11,420 bases of DNA from Arachnopeziza araneosa (GCA_003988855.1 QYAI01000286.1:1-11420), one strand, 5' to 3'. Positions 1-10,136 are shown, counted from the first letter of the stretch. Numbers and translations: made by a program. Notes: generated from the sequence alone by a model not told the origin.

Positions 1-604
1 TTAATTAAATAAATAAAAAAAAAAGTAAAAATACTATAATTATATTTTTACTTTAAGTTACTAAGTTACAATTAAATTAACAGCAAATTAACAGCAAATT
101 GTTTAAGTTTTAATTACAAAGCAATATATATACAAGAAAAATATTAAAAAAATTAAAATTTTTAATTAAGTAAACAAAAGTAAAAGTACTATAGTTATAG
201 TTTTACTTTAAGTTACTAAGTTACAACTAAATTAACAGCAAATTATTTAAGTTTTAATTACAAAGCAATATATATATAAAAAAAATGTTAAAAAAATTAA
301 AATTTTTAACTAAGTAAACAAAAGTAAAAGTAAAAGTACTATAGTTACAATTTTACTTTAAGTTACTAAGTTACAACTAAATTAATAGTAAATTGTTTAA
401 GTTTTAATTACAAAGCAACATATATATAAAAAAAATATTAAAAAAATTAAAATTTTTAACTAAGTAAACAAAAGTAAAAGTAAAAGTACTATAGTTACAG
501 TTTTACTTTAAGTTACTAAATTACAACTAAATTAACAGTAAATTGTTTAAGTTTTAATTACAAAGCAACATATTTACAAAAGCTATATTAAAAAAAATTA
601 AATT
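1..604. repeat. Tandem array, four copies, period 144-150 bp
   Basis: Four diverged copies of one unit run head to tail from the window edge. The shared landmark ttttaattacaaagcaa places its gcaa at 121, 265, 415 and 565, giving periods of 144, 150 and 150. Each unit also carries ttttactttaagttacta and, in copies 1-3, a run close to ttaaaaaaattaaaattttt. The 144/150 difference is one extra taaaag hexamer in copies 3 and 4. Copy 1 has a private 12-bp duplication (aattaacagcaa) and is cut by the window start, so the array may continue to the left. Copy 1 holds the only GA (136-137); copies 2 and 3 read AA there. No reading frame or known element was recognised. Confidence 0.9.
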
Positions 605-2110
605 TAATTGCAAAGTAGCTTTAAAAAGTATTATAATTGCAAAAGCAAAAAACTAATAGCAAATTGCTATTAAAACACTAGCAAAATACTTTTTTATTGC
701 TAGCTATGCAATATTAAAAAGCTTTTAACTTTAGCTTTTGTAAAAATTTATTTAAAGTAAATTTACTACTTAAAAAAGTTTTAAAAAAAAAAGTATTTAT
801 TGCTAAAACAAAGCTAAAATAACGTTAACTTGTTGTTTATACGTTGTTTTCTAAAACTAAATTTAGTATATTATTAACTTTATTTTTTAGCTTGTTTTTT
901 GTAGCAAAATTACTAAAAGCTATTTAGTAAAAGTTAAATAGTTATTGTTTTACTAGCAAAAAAGCTTTATTTTGCGTGCTTACTTTAACTAAAATATTTG
1001 CTAATATATTTTAAATTTTAAATATAGCGTTATTAACATATTAGCTACAAGCGCGCGTATACTAGCTTTTTTTATAGCAAAACATTAGCAAATTAAAAGC
1101 AAATTAGTAGCAAGTAGCTTAACTTACGTAACTAAGTACTTTACTTTTTAGCGCATAGTACGTAACTTACTAGTAGCTTTTTTTAAGTTATTTTTAAGTA
1201 ATTTAACTTTAGCTTAAAAGTTAGTAATTTGCAAGTTGCTAAGTTTAAGCTTTGTAGCAGTTGCAATACTAATTTTAGTAACTTTTTGTTTGTTAAATAA
1301 AATAAAAGTTAAGCTACTAGTAATAGCTTTACGCTATGCTAGTAGTTAGCAAGCAAATTATAAGCTATTTGCTAGTAAGTTAAACTTATATTAAGTAAAG
1401 CACATATATTAGTAAATTTCTAATAATAAGCAACTGCAAAGTTAACTGCTTTTTTGTGTTTTGCAAGCTAAGCGTTATAAGTTTTGTTTTTGTTAGTTTA
1501 CAATATTTAGTTATAAACTTAAAGTAAGCTTATTAGTATATAAACTATAAGCTTTTTTTTGTTTGTAAGCTAGCAAATTGTTAGTAAATTACTTATAACT
1601 TAAAAGCTTAAAAGTACTTACAAGTTTGTATTTTAAGCTTTTAGCAAGCTTAATGCACTAGCTACATTGTATATTACTTATACTTAAAAAAACTTCGAAA
1701 AAGCAGCTAAAAAAAAGCTTATTAGTATTAAGTAGCTAGCTATTTGCTAGCAATTTATTACTTACTAAAAGTACTTAAGTATAGTGCTAATTTTTTAATT
1801 AACTTTAAACAAATTTTGCTTTTTTGCTAACTAGCTAATACTATAAATACAATTTATATATATAATTTTTTTTAAGCTACTGCTAAAATAAATACAGTTT
1901 AAGTTTACTTTATTATTATTTTACTAGCAAAAAGTTAGTAACATACTAGCAAATTGCTAGTAATTTGCTTACTTACTAGTATTTTATTTTTAGCAAACAA
2001 AATATAAACTACAAATTTTTTTATTATTACTTGCTTTATATTTAATACTTAGCTACTAGCAAGTTTACTAATAAAAACTATTATTGTAAGTTTAACTAAA
2101 AGTACTTTTA

Positions 2111-2136
2111 TAGTTGTTTTACATGTAAAACAACTA
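2111..2136. repeat. 26-bp perfect palindrome
   Basis: The left half-site tagttgttttaca (2111-2123) is followed with no spacer by its exact reverse complement (2124-2136), centred on acatgt. Symmetry breaks at the next base on each side (A at 2110, G at 2137). It could extrude as a cruciform or be the fused ends of an inverted duplication. No gene lies beside it, so a regulatory role is unsupported. Confidence 0.9.
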
Positions 2137-4082
2137 GTTATTATAGCTAATTTATTAACTATTTACTGTTTATTTACTTATAGTTAGCTTGCTTTTTAAA
2201 AGCACTTAACATTAAATTATTACTAAACAAAAAAAAATACTATTAACATAAAATAAGTACTAGCTTATTTAACGTTAAATAGCTTAAGAAAAAAAAAAGT
2301 AAAAAGTTAAAAAGCTTAAAGTAACTTAGTAGTAAAGTACTTTAAAAAAATATACTTAAAAAAGTTATTTATTAAAAAAAAAAAATTTTTTTAAAAAAAA
2401 AGTTAGCTTTTTATAAACAAATTAAAGTAAGTACAAATAAAATAAACTTTTGCTTAGTAAATTTACTTGCTAAAATTTACTTTTACTTAAAAGTAAAGTT
2501 ACTAGCTTTAAAAAAAAAAATTACTTTTTATAAAAAATTTAAATAAACTTGTATATAAAACTATTACTGCTTAGCTTTTAAACTAAGCACTACTTGTAAG
2601 CAAAGCGCTAGCAAATTAATTATAAAATACTTTTACTTTGTTAGTAGTATAAAGTAAAACTACTTTTATTTAAGTTTTTTATTTATAAAATATTATTATT
2701 TTAACGCTAGTAAAATTACTTTACATTGCTAGCAAACTACTGTTAAATTACTATTAACTTTTAACTTTTTTTGCTTTAACTAAAAAGTTGTTATTAATGT
2801 TTTTGTTTAAAGTATAGTTAGTAGTTTTTAAATTATAAGCGCTTAAAAAAAAAAGCAAAATAAAAAATTTATTTTTAGTATAAGCTTTTTTTAAAGCTTT
2901 TTGCTTAGCTAAGTAATTACTAATTTTTATTAAAGTATTTACTATTTAGTATTGCTATATATATAAGTAAGTTAGTTAACTATAGTAAAAAGTTAGCAAA
3001 TTACATATATATTAATAGCAAAAAAACTGCAAATTAGTTACTTTACAACGTTAAGCTACTTACTTACTTTTTTAGCGCTATTACTTTTTTTTGCATTTTG
3101 CGTGCTAAAACTAAGTACTTATTAACTTTGTTGTTAACTGTTAAAACTTTAAAAAAGTTTACTTTTAGCTGCTTGCTTATTAATATACTGCTTTGCTTTA
3201 AGCGTTACTTTTTTGCAAAACTTAAAGTATTTAAAGCTTACTGCAAAAGCTATAAGCTAGCAAACTACTACTAAGTTAAAAAAAAAAAGTACTTATATTA
3301 CGAAAAGCTTACTTGTTACTAAACTACTTATAAGTATTTATAGTTTTTTAAACTATAGTTATTTAAGCGTTAAGCTAAGTGCAAACAGCGTTTTTAACTT
3401 AAGCGTAAAGTACTTTGTTATAAGCTTTTAAAAAAAGTATTAGCATATAAATACTTTTTTTTTTATTATTAAATAGCTAGTAAATTGTTAGCAAATTACA
3501 AGCTTTTTACTTTAAAATTACTACTTACTAATTTACAGTTTTAGCTATAAGCAAAACTAATATAGCAACTACATTAAGTGCTGCTTTGCTTATATTATAA
3601 ATTAAAATAGTAACTGTAGTAGTTAATTATAAAAAAAAAAGCAGTTTACTATATACTAAAAGTATTTTAAAAAGCTACTTAAGCTTTAGCTAACAACATA
3701 CTTAAGCTTTTTAAAAGTTATGTTACTAATTGCAATAATATAGTTAATATACGTTATAGCTATTAGCTTGCTTTTTGCGTAAATAATATTAAAGTTTATT
3801 TTAAAGCTTTGTTAAAAGCAAATTGTTAGTAAACTAAAAGTAGTTTACTTGCTTTTTAAAAACACTTATATTTAAAAGCTTTGTTATATTTTTAACAAAT
3901 AAAACATAAATAGCTACTTTAGTACGTATTACGTTTTTAATATTAGTAACTTAGCTTTAAGCAAGCTTTACTATAAAAGCTTTTAAAAAAAATATAACAA
4001 AAGTATAACGCTAACAAAGTAACAGTAAATATGCTAAAAGCTAGTAACAAAGCGTTAAAAAAATAATAAAAAAAAATTTACT

Positions 4083-4109
4083 TACTAGTAAATTACTAGT
4101 AAATTACTA
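4083..4109. repeat. Short 11-bp direct repeat, about 2.5 copies
   Basis: The word tactagtaaat occurs twice in tandem and is followed by a partial third copy (tacta). It sits in a run of A-rich sequence and carries no GA or TC. Nothing suggests function; replication slippage is the likely origin. Confidence 0.6.
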
Positions 4110-4216
4110 AAAAAAAAACTAAAAAAAAAAAAAATAGTACAAAAGTTAAGTTAATAGCAAATTGCAACTAACTAAATAAAAAATTAGTATATACTTTTTA
4201 AAAAATAAGTATAAAT

Positions 4217-4236
4217 AAAAAAAAAAAAAAAAAAAA
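4217..4236. repeat. Poly(A) run of 20
   Basis: Uninterrupted A from 4217 to 4236, the longest homopolymer I noticed in the window. A retroposed poly(A) tail is possible, but there is no recognisable element or target-site duplication around it. Long A and T runs are common throughout this block, so a compositional origin is more likely. The exact length is prone to sequencing error. Confidence 0.7.
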
Positions 4237-5773
4237 GTTAAAAAAAAACAAGCTTTTTTATAGCTAAAAAAAAAAAGCTAAGCTAAATATTAGCTAGTAG
4301 TTTAAAAGTAAAAAAATAGCTTATACAAAGTAAAAAAATAGCGTAAATAAAAACAAGTTAACTATATATAAATTTTATAAATAAATACTTAACTTGTTTA
4401 CTAGCTAATTAAAGCTGCTTTAAGTACTTAGTTAGCAGTTTACTTTGTTTTGTTAAAGCTTTTAAGTGTTAAAGTATACTGCTTTTTATTTAATATTAAA
4501 TAGCTAGTAAAGTGCAAACTAAACAAGTGTGTTTTATTTTTTTTTTAAGCTTAACTTAAGTTTTTGTTTTTATTGTTTTTTTTACTAATTTGCTTTAAAT
4601 TTTTTAACTTTTAGCTTTTGTTGTTGTTTATATTAAAATTTTTAAGCGCTAAATTTAGCTTTACTAAGTTATTAAGCTTAGTAGCAATTGCAGTTAACAA
4701 GCTAATAACTTAGTGCTTTTTTTTTTTTGCATTATAAGTATACTTGCGTTAAATTATTAGTATATTACTAGTTACTTGCAAGTAAATTACTATTAAAAAA
4801 TTTTTAGTACTTTATTAACTAGTTAATTTTTTAATTTTATTAATAAAACAACATAATTATTTTTTTAGTTTACTTAATTAGCTTGTTAGTATTGTTTAAT
4901 ATAACTTTTAAAGCTAAGTTTTAATTAAAAAAGTTATAATTTACTACTACTTAGTTGTTAGCTTGCTTGTGTTTTTTTAATAACTAAAGCTAGCTACTAG
5001 CAAGCTAAAAAAAACGTAAGCTACGCTTACAAGCAAAAAAAGTTTTACTTTTTGTTTATTAACTTTTACTGCAAACTTTACATAAGTTTAAATGTAGTTT
5101 GTAAAAACTTTTTGTTTAACAGCTATTAAAGTGTTTAAAGCTATTGCTAAGTTTATAGCAAGCAGCTAGTTATATGCTACTAACAAGCTAAGTAGCTTTT
5201 TAACTTTAAAATAGTTTTGTAGTAGTAGCTATTAAGCTATTAGTAGTTTAACGTTAAATTGTAGTAGTAGCTTAACTTACTTTATTGCAAGTATTCTTAC
5301 TTAAGTACTTAATATACTTGCTATACTACGTTTTTTTTTTACTACATAACGCTTAAACTATATACTTACAAAAGTAATTAGCAAAGTGTTAAACGTTAAT
5401 TTAGTACGCTTACAAAAAGTACTTAACTGCTACAATTACTTTTTAACTAAGTTAATAACTTACTAACAATATATTGCTAATAGCTTTAATATATAGCAAA
5501 CATGTAATTGTTTTGTATACTTTATAAAAGTAAATTTTATCTAAAAAATTTTTTTTTTTAAATGTTTAGCAAAACGTTAGCAAGCTAATTTTAAACTAAC
5601 GTTATTTTAAAAAAAACTTACTGCATTAAAAAAAAAAAAGTACTAGTAAATTGTATTATTAATTAGCTTAAAGTTTAGCTTTATAGTGCTTTGTGCGCGT
5701 ATTACAGTAGCTATAGTAGTAAACAAGTTAAGTAGTGTAGTAAAGTTCTAGAGTGCATAACATTTTTTAGTTA

Positions 5774-5787
5774 TTTCGCTAGCGAAA
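5774..5787. repeat. 14-bp perfect palindrome
   Basis: tttcgctagcgaaa is self-complementary. One base-pair step to its right (5788-5795) lies a second palindrome, gcacgtgc, which contains the E-box core CACGTG recognised by bHLH proteins. Both are richer in G+C than anything else nearby and contain TC, GA or CG sites that are nearly gone elsewhere. A protein-binding role is inference only. Confidence 0.75.
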
Positions 5788-5795
5788 GCACGTGC

Positions 5796-5823
5796 GTAAA
5801 ACTCTTTATAAAGAAAGTTTTAC
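5796..5823. repeat. Imperfect inverted repeat inside the island
   Basis: The left arm gtaaaactcttt (5796-5807) pairs with the right arm aaagaaagttttac (5810-5823) around a 2-base centre; the right arm has two extra bases. It immediately follows the palindromes at 5774-5795, so about 50 bp is occupied by dyad symmetry. It might be a terminal inverted repeat or a binding site. No T-run or flanking gene supports calling it a terminator. Confidence 0.6.
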
Positions 5824-5992
5824 AGAGCATTTACAGATAAGAAAAAAGACGATCAGACGACACAGATAAAAAAGAAAATAGTTAGTTAAGTTTATTTATG
5901 CGATTAATTTTACAAATACATTTAGTTTAAGTATAGATAAAGCATTAATTATACAGATTTTATTAATATTTTTTTTTTACTAATACATTAAT

Positions 5993-6100
5993 TTATCTAC
6001 TTGTTTCTTGTTTGTTGCATACACTAGTTTTTAGATTTATTGCGCGTATACGTTGTTCTTGTTCTAAGTTCTTTGCTCTAGTTAATTCTTCTAAAATATA
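5993..6100 (-). pseudogene. Possible coding remnant with helical, charged peptide
   Basis: On the minus strand an open frame of 35 codons runs from 6100 down to TAA at 5995-5993, bounded upstream by TAG (6103-6101). There is no ATG. The peptide is rich in Glu, Gln, Lys and Arg with regularly placed Leu and Ile (core LEELTRAKNLEQEQRIRA), the composition of a helical or coiled-coil segment. Such segments occur in many proteins, including tails of fungal transposases and retroelement structural proteins, but nothing here identifies one. The opposite strand is also open for 52 codons (5967-6122), so the coding strand is uncertain. The upstream TAG could be a mutated TGG or CAG codon. I regard it as a fragment of a decayed gene or a chance frame. 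Confidence 0.25.
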
Positions 6101-6170
6101 CTATCGAAAGCTAGCTAAAAGCTAATAAGACTTTTGTTTTATTAGCTGCTTTTTTGCTTTTTATATAGTA

Positions 6171-6271
6171 GCTAAGCTAAATAAGTTAAGTAGCTAAGCT
6201 AAACAAGTTAAGTAGCTAAGTTAAATAAGTTAAGTAGCTAAGTTAAACAAAGTAAGTAGCTTAGTTAAAAC
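6171..6271. repeat. 22-bp tandem array, four copies plus a partial
   Basis: Units start at 6171, 6193, 6215 and 6237, each 22 bp, of the form gctaagYtaaaYaagttaagta, followed by a partial copy at 6259-6271. The copies differ mainly at two C/T positions (gct/gtt and aca/ata), plus one indel-like change in copy 4. It begins about 40 bp after the last base of the GA/TC-retaining island, so it may mark that boundary. The units are contiguous with no spacers, so this is not CRISPR. Confidence 0.92.
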
Positions 6272-6292
6272 AAAAACAAGTTAACATTAAGT

Positions 6293-6309
6293 AAAAAAAA
6301 AAAAAAAAA
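6293..6309. repeat. Poly(A) run of 17
   Basis: Uninterrupted A after gt at 6291-6292, followed by gc and a second A-run. It lies 22 bp beyond the 22-bp array. It could be a decayed poly(A) tail on the + strand, but no retroelement body is recognisable. Confidence 0.6.
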
Positions 6310-6542
6310 GCAAAAAAAAAAAATTAAATAAGCTTATATTTGCAGCTAAAAAACAAATTAAAGCTAAGCTAATAAAAAATTACAATTAAAACAAAAGCAA
6401 ACTAGCTATTTGTTAACAAAAAACAAAATTACATTTTATTAGACATAGCTACTTGTAAATACGTTTTGTTTTTTAACTAATACGTTAAACAAGCTAAAAC
6501 TAACTGTTTTTAAATTAGCTAAAGTTTGCAATTAAAAAAAAA

Positions 6543-6806
6543 TTAACTTGTTTTTTATTAAGTAAAAAATTGTACTTTTTTTAAAAGCTTTTACAAAAAA
6601 AGCAAAATACTTTTAAAAAGTAACTAAAAATTAACTTGTTTTTTGTTAAATATAAAATTATATTTTTTTTAAAAGCTTTTACAAAAAAAGTAAAATACTT
6701 TTAAAAAGTAATTAAAAATTAACTTGTTTTTTGTTAAGTATAAAATTGCTTTTTTTTTAAAAGCTTTTGTAAAAAAAGCAAAACGTTTTTAAAAAACAAC
6801 TTAAAA
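6543..6806. repeat. 88-bp tandem array, three copies
   Basis: The landmark ttaacttgtttttt recurs at 6543, 6631 and 6719, an exact 88-bp period. Each unit then carries a T-run, the palindrome aaaagctttt, an A-run, and aatacttttaaaaagtaa or a variant. Copy 3 is the most diverged near its end (aacgtttttaaaaaacaac). Each unit can fold back on its T-run and A-run around the central palindrome. None of the copies contains GA or TC. No reading frame stands out, and 88 is not a multiple of three. Confidence 0.9.
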
Positions 6807-8116
6807 ATTACAAGTAAGTTATACTTAATTAAAAATAGCTTAAATTAAAAAGCAAGTAGTAACTAAATATAAAATAGCTTAAAATTACAAGTAAAAAAAG
6901 CTTAAAAGCAAATAAAGTTAAGTAATAAAAGTTAAACTAAATTAAAATTATAAAATATTTTAAAAAAAGTAAACAATAATTTAAAAGCAAATAAAAAACA
7001 AAATTTTTTTAGTAAGTAGCAAAATAGTATAAATTTGCTAGCTAGCTAGTTAAAGCTTTGCAATTTTTAAACTACAAAAAAAACTTTTTTTTACTTTTTA
7101 CTTATTTTTTTTATTTATTATTTTTTTTGCTAAACAAAGTTAAGTTTTTAGCTAATTACTATTGTTTTAGCGTTAAATAAAAGCTAGTTTAACGTTATAT
7201 TATAAAAAATTAAACTTATAATTAACTTTTAATTTAAAATAACTAAATTTTAATTGTTTATATATTTATATTTAAGTAAAATACTAGTAAAGCTATTAAT
7301 GTTTTTTGCTTTATTACAAGCGTAGTAAAAATATATTTACAACTATAGTTAATACTTTATTGTTAGTTTTACTTTTGTTGTTTTAAGTAGTATTTTACTT
7401 TATAGCTTTATGTTTTAATACTTTTAAAAATATACAAGCTACTAGTAATAAACTTTTAACTATAAAATTTAATTATAGTAGCTAGTTTAAACTAGCTTTG
7501 TTAGTGTTAAGTAAAAAATAAACTAGTAAGTTATAATAAAGTAATACTTAATAAAATTATTAAACGCTTAAAACAAATTTTTGCTATATAATACTTTAAT
7601 AATTTTTAAAGCTTGCTATTTAAAAACTTAAAAAAGCATATTTTTTTATTATTTACGTTAAATTTAATTATTTAGTTTTAAGCTTTAAAGTAGCTATACA
7701 AGCTTTTTAATTAACTTAAGCTTTGCTTGTTAAAAGTTAACTAAATGTTAATTTGCTATTACTTTAAAAACAAAATACTTATTAATAAAGTTTTAACAAA
7801 ATATAATTTTTTTACTTATTGCTAACTTTTTGTATTTAAGTAAAATAAAAAGCTTTAAATAACTAAAAAAATTTTTATAATAAAATTATATAAAAAAAAA
7901 AAGCATATAATTTAAAATGTATTTTTAAATTACTAAGTTTGTATAGTATAATTATAGCTATTTTCTTACTGCTTTTAAGTAATTTAAATTGTTTTTTGTA
8001 TTTATAACTGCTTTACAATTTTTATAGTACAAGTTTTGTAATATACTACTTGCAAATGTAATTTTATTAGCAAATTTTAGCTAAAAAGTAAGCTGTTTTT
8101 AATTAATTTAAAAAAA

Positions 8117-8150
8117 AAAACTATATATATTTAAACTTAAATATAGTTTT
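8117..8150. repeat. Imperfect AT-rich inverted repeat
   Basis: aaaactatatatattta (8117-8133) is answered by taaatatagtttt (8138-8150), which pairs with it apart from a ta-repeat length difference. Composed almost wholly of A and T, it is the kind of dyad expected by chance in this composition. No function is claimed. Confidence 0.5.
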
Positions 8151-9398
8151 AAACTATTTTATTTTAAAAACTACATTAGCATTACATTATACTTTGCGTT
8201 GCTACTAAAAAGTTGTTAACTATAGTTTTACTTTGCTTATACTAAGTTTTAAATTAAAAGCAAATAAAATTTTTTGTATAAGTATAGTTATAGCTTTATA
8301 ATACTTGTATAAGTTAGTTAATAAACATTACTAGTATAAAATTTATTTAAAAGCTATAAAAAATTTGTTAGTATTATATTATAAGTACATTATATAATTT
8401 ACGCTAAAAAGCTTTTAAAAAAACTTATAATTAGCGTTAGTTAAAAAGCAAGCTATAGCTTACTTGCTAGCAGTTTAAAAGTATTTTTGTACTTAATTAA
8501 ACAAAGTAAGTAACAAATAATACTTTTAACAAATACTATACAAAAAGCTTTATACTTTAACATAAGCTTTACTAAAACATTGTTTGCTTTGTAAGTAGCT
8601 ATTTTTTATTTTATTAATTAGTACTAGTATGCTTTTGCTTTGCTACTATAGTATTTTTTATATAAAAATTTTTTAAGTTAAGTAGCTTAAAAATAAACTA
8701 CTAAATAGCTTTGTTTTAGCTATATTATAAATTTTTTTTACTAAGCTGTATTTTTAGCTAAATACTTATTTTTTAAGCTATTAGCAGCTTAATTAAAATA
8801 TTTTTATAGTTAAATTATAACTGTTTTAAAGTATAGTAATAAAATAAAATTTAACTTTAAGTAACTATATACTTTTTTTTAACGTAGCTTATTATATAAA
8901 GTTTTTTTAATAGCAAGCTTTATTAAAGTATGTTATTAGTAATAAATTACTACTAGCTTACTAGCTATTTAAAGCATAATTGCTACTAACTACTTTTTGT
9001 TTAACATTAAAATAAACTTTGTTTTAGTTAAAATATGCAAAATTAATTATAGCGTTTAATGTTTTTTTAAAAGCAAACTAAGTTTTTGCTAAACTTAAAA
9101 ATAAATATTAAAGTTTAGTATTTTAGCTGCTAAAAAAAAGCTATATACTTTAATATAGCTAGTATTTAAGCTAAGTAAGCTAAGCTTGTACATTAGTTTA
9201 AATAGCTACTAAGCTTTAAAAAAAAATTAAATAAAAAAGCGTAAGTAACTAAACTTTTAAGTAGTACTTACTTTTTTAGCTTTGCTACTTACTAAAATAA
9301 GTTTAAAATTTAAGTTAAGTAATATTTTAAAAGCTTAGAAAATACTAGCAACTTAAAGCTAAAACATACTAAAAAACTGCAAGAATTAAAATTAAATT

Positions 9399-9431
9399 AA
9401 TTTAAAATTAAAGTAAATTTAATTTTAAATT
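9399..9431. repeat. 14-bp perfect inverted repeat, 5-bp spacer
   Basis: aatttaaaattaaa (9399-9412), spacer gtaaa, then tttaattttaaatt (9418-9431). The arms contain only A and T. It could form a hairpin or cruciform, but low complexity makes chance likely. Confidence 0.65.
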
Positions 9432-10136
9432 AGCTTTTTTTTTAAAAAAATTTGTAAGCTTATTAAAGTTATATATGTATAAAAACAAAACGTAAATTAC
9501 AACTTTTTTAAGTTTTAACATATACTTAAAGCAATAGTGTAAAACTTAGTAAACAAAAACTTTTTAAGCTTGTTTGCTTTTACTGCTGTTATAAAATACT
9601 ATTATAAAAATATACAAATTACTTTTAAAATTTAAATAAAAGCAAAAGTAAAAGTTAATAGCTATGCTTTAATAAGCAAATGCTAAGCTTTAAGTAAGTT
9701 TAAAAAAGCTATTAATATTAAAGCTTATAATAACTAAATTGTTATTATACTAAAAGCAGCTTAAGCAAAACTTAGTGTATTTTTGCTACTAATTTGCAGT
9801 AAAATAGTACTTTTTTTAATTTTAACTTGCAATTTATTTAGTAGCTAATTACTGCTTACTAGCTTTTGTATTTGTTGTTACTAAGTTAAAATTAGCTATA
9901 GTAATACTTTTTTTTTTTAAAAATTTAAGTTTAGTTTAGTGCTAAACAAGCTTACTATTAAGTAACGCTAAATAACTTTAGTTAAAATATAATATTTAGT
10001 ATACAAGCTATTTAAAAAAAGTTAGTATATTGTTAAATTGTTAAGTATTTATTTGTAATTTAGTGCTAATTTTAATAATTATTTTAAGCTTTTGCATACT
10101 TTATATAGCTATAACTAAAGATTTTAATTAAAAAAC

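Larger units (their letters stand above)
605..5746. other. Degenerate AT-rich block, left arm, no gene seen
   Basis: This stretch is A/T runs joined by AGC, GCT, ACT and AGT words. GG and CC are absent. The only GA/TC dinucleotides I found are TC at 850, 1419, 1695, 5295 and 5540 and GA at 1697, 2288 and 3302 (first base given). TAA and TAG are dense on both strands, TGA is not seen on the + strand, and I recognised no coding, tRNA or rRNA signal. In the sample 601-720 I counted 14 C, all preceded by A or G, with 7 followed by A and 7 by T. CpA is therefore not generally depleted; the 5' neighbour decides. I infer mutationally inactivated repeat or heterochromatic DNA whose original identity is erased. 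Confidence 0.85.
5736..5885 (+). pseudogene. Possible coding remnant, unidentified
   Basis: One forward frame runs from just after TAG (5733-5735) to TAG at 5883-5885, broken only by TAA at 5838-5840. That gives about 34 open codons, then 14 more. There is no ATG. The first part reads as a mixed hydrophobic and basic stretch (for example KLFIKKVLQSIYR); the second is highly charged (EKRRSDDTDKKENS). For such AT-rich DNA, 50 codons with a single stop is suggestive but could be chance, and other frames here are open for 20-25 codons. Most of the frame lies in the GA/TC-retaining island, where coding signal would be best preserved. I do not recognise the family. A spurious frame is a real possibility. 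Confidence 0.2.
5747..6130. other. Island that retains GA and TC dinucleotides
   Basis: I counted 31 GA or TC dinucleotides in 384 bp (about 8 per 100 bp), against 17 in the roughly 10.6 kb of the two arms (about 0.16 per 100 bp). Both edges are sharp: the first is gttctagag near 5745 and the last is aaga at 6127-6130. The island is still AT-rich and has no GG or CC. Its surviving sites are 23 TCT/AGA, 7 TCG/CGA and a single TCA. It may be a segment spared from mutation, a later insertion, or a sequence under selection. It holds two palindromes, an imperfect inverted repeat and two short coding-like remnants. I recognise no known family in it. Confidence 0.85.

Noticed and set aside
1..604. 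Telomeric or subtelomeric repeat
   Set aside because: The unit is about 150 bp with no TTAGGG-like or mutated telomere word at a regular short period.
4217..4236. Poly(A) tail of a retroposon
   Set aside because: No element body or target-site duplication is visible, and long A-runs are general here.
5788..5795. Functional E-box promoter element
   Set aside because: gcacgtgc matches the CACGTG core, but there is no gene or transcription start nearby, so only the palindrome is reported.
6000..6110. tRNA or other Pol III gene in the island
   Set aside because: The gttct-rich stretch superficially recalls a B box, but there is no GGTTC core (no GG at all), no cloverleaf and no A box.
6171..6271. 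CRISPR array
   Set aside because: The 22-bp and 33-bp repeats are directly contiguous with no unique spacers, and the setting is eukaryote-like degenerate DNA.
6171..6806. Common origin of the 22-bp and 88-bp arrays because 88 is 4 x 22
   Set aside because: The unit sequences do not align; the numerical relation looks coincidental.
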